A model generated the notes under the pieces. The model was not told the origin of the DNA and did not search any database. It saw only the letters and a list, made by a program, of their open reading frames with translations. A program made the translations under genes and the position numbers. DNA of 64,000 nucleotides from an uncultured Duodenibacillus sp. (GTDB lineage Bacteria > Pseudomonadota > Gammaproteobacteria > Burkholderiales > Burkholderiaceae_F), in contig CALXQK010000005.1 of NCBI GenBank assembly GCA_944390745.1, positions 186,001 to 250,000 on the forward strand. The letters are read 5' to 3'. Within the stretch, counting starts at the first letter, position 1; every line of letters begins with the position of its first letter. Positions 61,972 to 64,000 of the stretch are shown here, piece by piece.

Positions 61972-63345
61972 ATGACCAACCAAAACGAACTTCTGAAGGC
62001 TCCGGGTTCCGGCGCCGGTCTCGAGCAGTGGCTTGAGTACATCTCCAGGGTCAACGAAAAGCCCATGGAGCTTGGACTTGAGCGCATGAAGACGATGATC
62101 GCGCGCATGGGCATCGACTTCGGCTGTCCGGTCATCACCGTTGCCGGCACCAACGGCAAGGGAAGTACCTGCGCGATGATCGACAGCATCCTGCGCTATG
62201 CGGGCTACCACACGGGGCTTCACACTTCGCCGCACCTGATCCGCTTCAACGAGCGCGTCGTCATTGACGGCGCCGAGGTGGACGATGAGACGATCGTGCG
62301 CGCCTTTGAGGAGGTTGAGGCCGCCAGAGGCGATCTTGCGCTGACGTATTTCGAGTTCACCGGTCTTGCCATTCTGCGCATCTTCCAGAGGGCAAAGCTC
62401 GATGCGGTGATTCTTGAAATCGGTCTCGGCGGCAGGCTCGACGCCATGAACGCCGTTGAGCCCGACTGCAGCGTCGTGTGCAGCATCGGACTTGACCACG
62501 AGGCCTACCTCGGCCACACCCGCGAGGAGATCGGGCTTGAGAAGGCCTGCATCTACCGCACCGGCAAGCCTGCCATCTGCACGGACCCGAATCCGCCCAA
62601 GTCGCTGCTTGAGCATGCGCACATGATTCTTGCGCCCCTGTATACGTACGGGCATGAGTTTCACACGTACAAGCATCACGGGCTCTTTGACTTCGAGATC
62701 GAGATGTTCCATCCGACGCCCGAAACCGTCGACTGGCGCAACATCCCGATGCCGTCGCTTAGCGGCGCGGCCTCGCTTCAGAACGCCGCGGGCGCGCTTG
62801 CCGCGCTCGCCACGCTGAGCGGCGAGCTGCCGATCACGCGCAGCGCCGTGGTCGAGGGGCTTGAGAACGTGCACATCCATGCGCGCTATGAAAAGGTCAA
62901 GGACGTCGACGCCCACGGAGCCTCCGTCACTGTCGACGTTGCGCACAACCCGCAGGCGGCCCGCGTGCTCTCGGCCAACCTCACCGCAAGCGGCAATCCC
63001 GACGTGGAGACCTGGGCCGTCTTCGGCATGCTGCGCGACAAGGACATGGTGGAGGTGGCGCGCACGCTGCTGCGCCAGATCGACCGCTGGTTCGTCACGG
63101 GCCTTCCGGGCGTGCGCGGAGCCTCGCTTGAGGAGCTGCTCGCGGCCATGGACAAGGCGGGCATCGACAAGACGAAGATCGGTTCCTACGACACGGTTGA
63201 CGCGGCGCTTCGCTCGGCCATGGCCGAAAGCCTCAATCGTGAGCCTGGAAGCGTGCGCATCGTCGCCTTCGGCTCGTTTGTGACGGCTGCGGCTGCGATC
63301 GAATCGCTGCGCCACGACGCCCGTGAGGGAGCCAGCCCCGTCTAG
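61972..63345 (+). CDS. folC: Bifunctional dihydrofolate / folylpolyglutamate synthase
   Basis: A 457-residue Mur-ligase-like enzyme that adds glutamate to dihydropteroate and folates. The ATP loop is VAGTNGKGSTCAMIDSILRYAGY, followed by GLHTSPHLIRFNERVVIDG, TYFEFTGLAILRIFQ, LEIGLGGRLDAMNAVEPDCSVVCSIGLDHEAYLG and DVAHNPQAARVL. ATG 61972 has GGAT upstream; the 9-residue upstream extension is not family-like. It is followed by a SPOR-type gene, the usual betaproteobacterial neighbour. Confidence 0.95.
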   Translation: MTNQNELLKAPGSGAGLEQWLEYISRVNEKPMELGLERMKTMIARMGIDFGCPVITVAGTNGKGSTCAMIDSILRYAGYHTGLHTSPHLIRFNERVVIDGAEVDDETIVRAFEEVEAARGDLALTYFEFTGLAILRIFQRAKLDAVILEIGLGGRLDAMNAVEPDCSVVCSIGLDHEAYLGHTREEIGLEKACIYRTGKPAICTDPNPPKSLLEHAHMILAPLYTYGHEFHTYKHHGLFDFEIEMFHPTPETVDWRNIPMPSLSGAASLQNAAGALAALATLSGELPITRSAVVEGLENVHIHARYEKVKDVDAHGASVTVDVAHNPQAARVLSANLTASGNPDVETWAVFGMLRDKDMVEVARTLLRQIDRWFVTGLPGVRGASLEELLAAMDKAGIDKTKIGSYDTVDAALRSAMAESLNREPGSVRIVAFGSFVTAAAAIESLRHDAREGASPV

Positions 63346-63598
63346 GGAGGCTTCTCGCCATCGGGCGTGCCGCGCACGCATCAATTGAAAACCGGCTTAG
63401 CGGAAAGCGCCAGAATTTCCGCGGGCCGGTTTCCATTTTGGTGCGTTTTCGGGCAAAATCCGTGCGCGCGCAAGGCCTTGAACGTCGGCGGATTCCCTAT
63501 ACTTGAAATTTGCATCCGCCGGGCTCTTTCAGCCGGTGGGGCGAAGCCCTGCCCATCGCATCTTCCACAGCCCTTTCCCAACGCATCCGTCGGACTCG

Positions 63599-64000
63599 AT
63601 GATCGACAAGTTCCAAAAACTTTTCGGCCCCAACCCTCCGCGCTCGACAGCCGAGCATGCGCAGGATGCGGGCTACGACGAGTCGCGAGAGGCTGATGCC
63701 TACCGCCGGCAGCTGGTGCGCATCCGCAACAAGCGGCGGGTGCTGGGACTGCTGGTTCTCGTGATGGGAATTGCGGTGGTGGCGCCGAGCTTTCTTGAGC
63801 CCAACGACTACTACGCCAACCGCGGCGCCAAGCTTGAAATTCCAGCCCTGCAGGACGGGGCTCCGGCCAGGGTGGTGTCGCTCGCGCCTGAAAAGGCGCG
63901 GCCGCTGCCCGATGTCCCCGTTGTTCCCAAGGCGCCGAGCTCGGCCGCAAGTCTTTCGGCCGCCAACAAGGTCAACGGCTCCGCCCGTCCCGCCCAGGCG
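63599..64000 (+). CDS. SPOR-type division protein (DedD/FtsN-like), N-terminal part
   Basis: The frame from ATG 63599 is open for 134 codons to the window end. It encodes a cytoplasmic charged segment (MIDKFQKLFGPNPPRST ... YRRQLVRIRNKRR), one membrane helix (VLGLLVLVMGIAVVAPSFL), then a periplasmic Pro/Ala-rich linker (PDVPVVPKAPSSAASL). The topology and place directly after folC match the DedD-like SPOR proteins of betaproteobacteria, whose peptidoglycan-binding SPOR domain would lie beyond the edge. The identification is by context and topology. Confidence 0.7.
   Translation, partial: MIDKFQKLFGPNPPRSTAEHAQDAGYDESREADAYRRQLVRIRNKRRVLGLLVLVMGIAVVAPSFLEPNDYYANRGAKLEIPALQDGAPARVVSLAPEKARPLPDVPVVPKAPSSAASLSAANKVNGSARPAQA

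Noticed and set aside
60538-63384. 948-codon open frame antisense to the site-2 protease, methyltransferase and folC
   Set aside because: It spans three real genes and their spacers with Arg/Gly/His-rich, domain-free sequence.

Overview
The window is a dense, GC-rich (roughly 60-65%) chromosomal segment of a Gram-negative bacterium. Several gene pairs follow betaproteobacterial (Burkholderiales) order: orn / M48-like protein / rsgA, recG-oxyR, yciB-PpiC foldase and folC-SPOR protein. The respiratory gene set (H2 oxidation, a Wolinella-like fumarate reductase, aspartase, a Dcu carrier, a Tat-exported flavoprotein reductase) points to an anaerobic or microaerophilic host-associated member such as the Sutterellaceae. 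That assignment is inference; no rRNA is present.

Layout. 1-8.3 kb: housekeeping genes (rsgA start, a catalytically degenerate M48 homologue, orn, tRNA-Arg(CCT), an AI-2E/PerM membrane protein, parE, a SIMPL protein, an orphan MetQ lipoprotein). 8.5-11.9 kb: a Cys-rich HxlR regulator diverges from a copper P-type ATPase whose 3' end holds a CopZ-like domain with its own Shine-Dalgarno and ATG. 12.0-16.9 kb: accessory region with a MazG-like pyrophosphohydrolase coupled to a DUF2075 nuclease-helicase, facing two related proteins with WGDG and leucine-rich-like repeats. 17-21.4 kb: serB and mfd. 21.5-26.5 kb: a [NiFe]-hydrogenase operon (small subunit, large subunit, cytochrome b, protease, HypC); its small subunit has the six-Cys signature of oxygen-tolerant enzymes. 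27-31.2 kb: porin with a Fur-like box, and a flavoprotein reductase with divergent LysR regulator. 31.3-36 kb: PpiC foldase, YciB, M16 protease. 36.2-38.9 kb: a LysR regulator diverges from a solitary hydG, which has a strong terminator in its leader. 39-46.6 kb: EnvZ/OmpR-type system, small exported protein, iron-type ABC transporter, lipoprotein, HU. 47.4-52.4 kb: Sel1 protein, membrane protein, oxyR, recG. 53.3-60.4 kb: frdA-frdB, aspA and dcuA. 60.6-64 kb: site-2 protease, methyltransferase, folC, and a SPOR-type protein cut by the window end.

How it fits together. Hydrogenase electrons would pass through cytochrome b to quinone. Aspartate imported by the Dcu carrier would be deaminated by AspA to fumarate, which FrdAB reduces to succinate for export. 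The membrane anchor FrdC is not in the window, so the quinol link must be elsewhere or differ. The least explained items are the WGDG/repeat protein pair, the MazG/DUF2075 pair, the orphan hydG with its leader, and the nested copZ.
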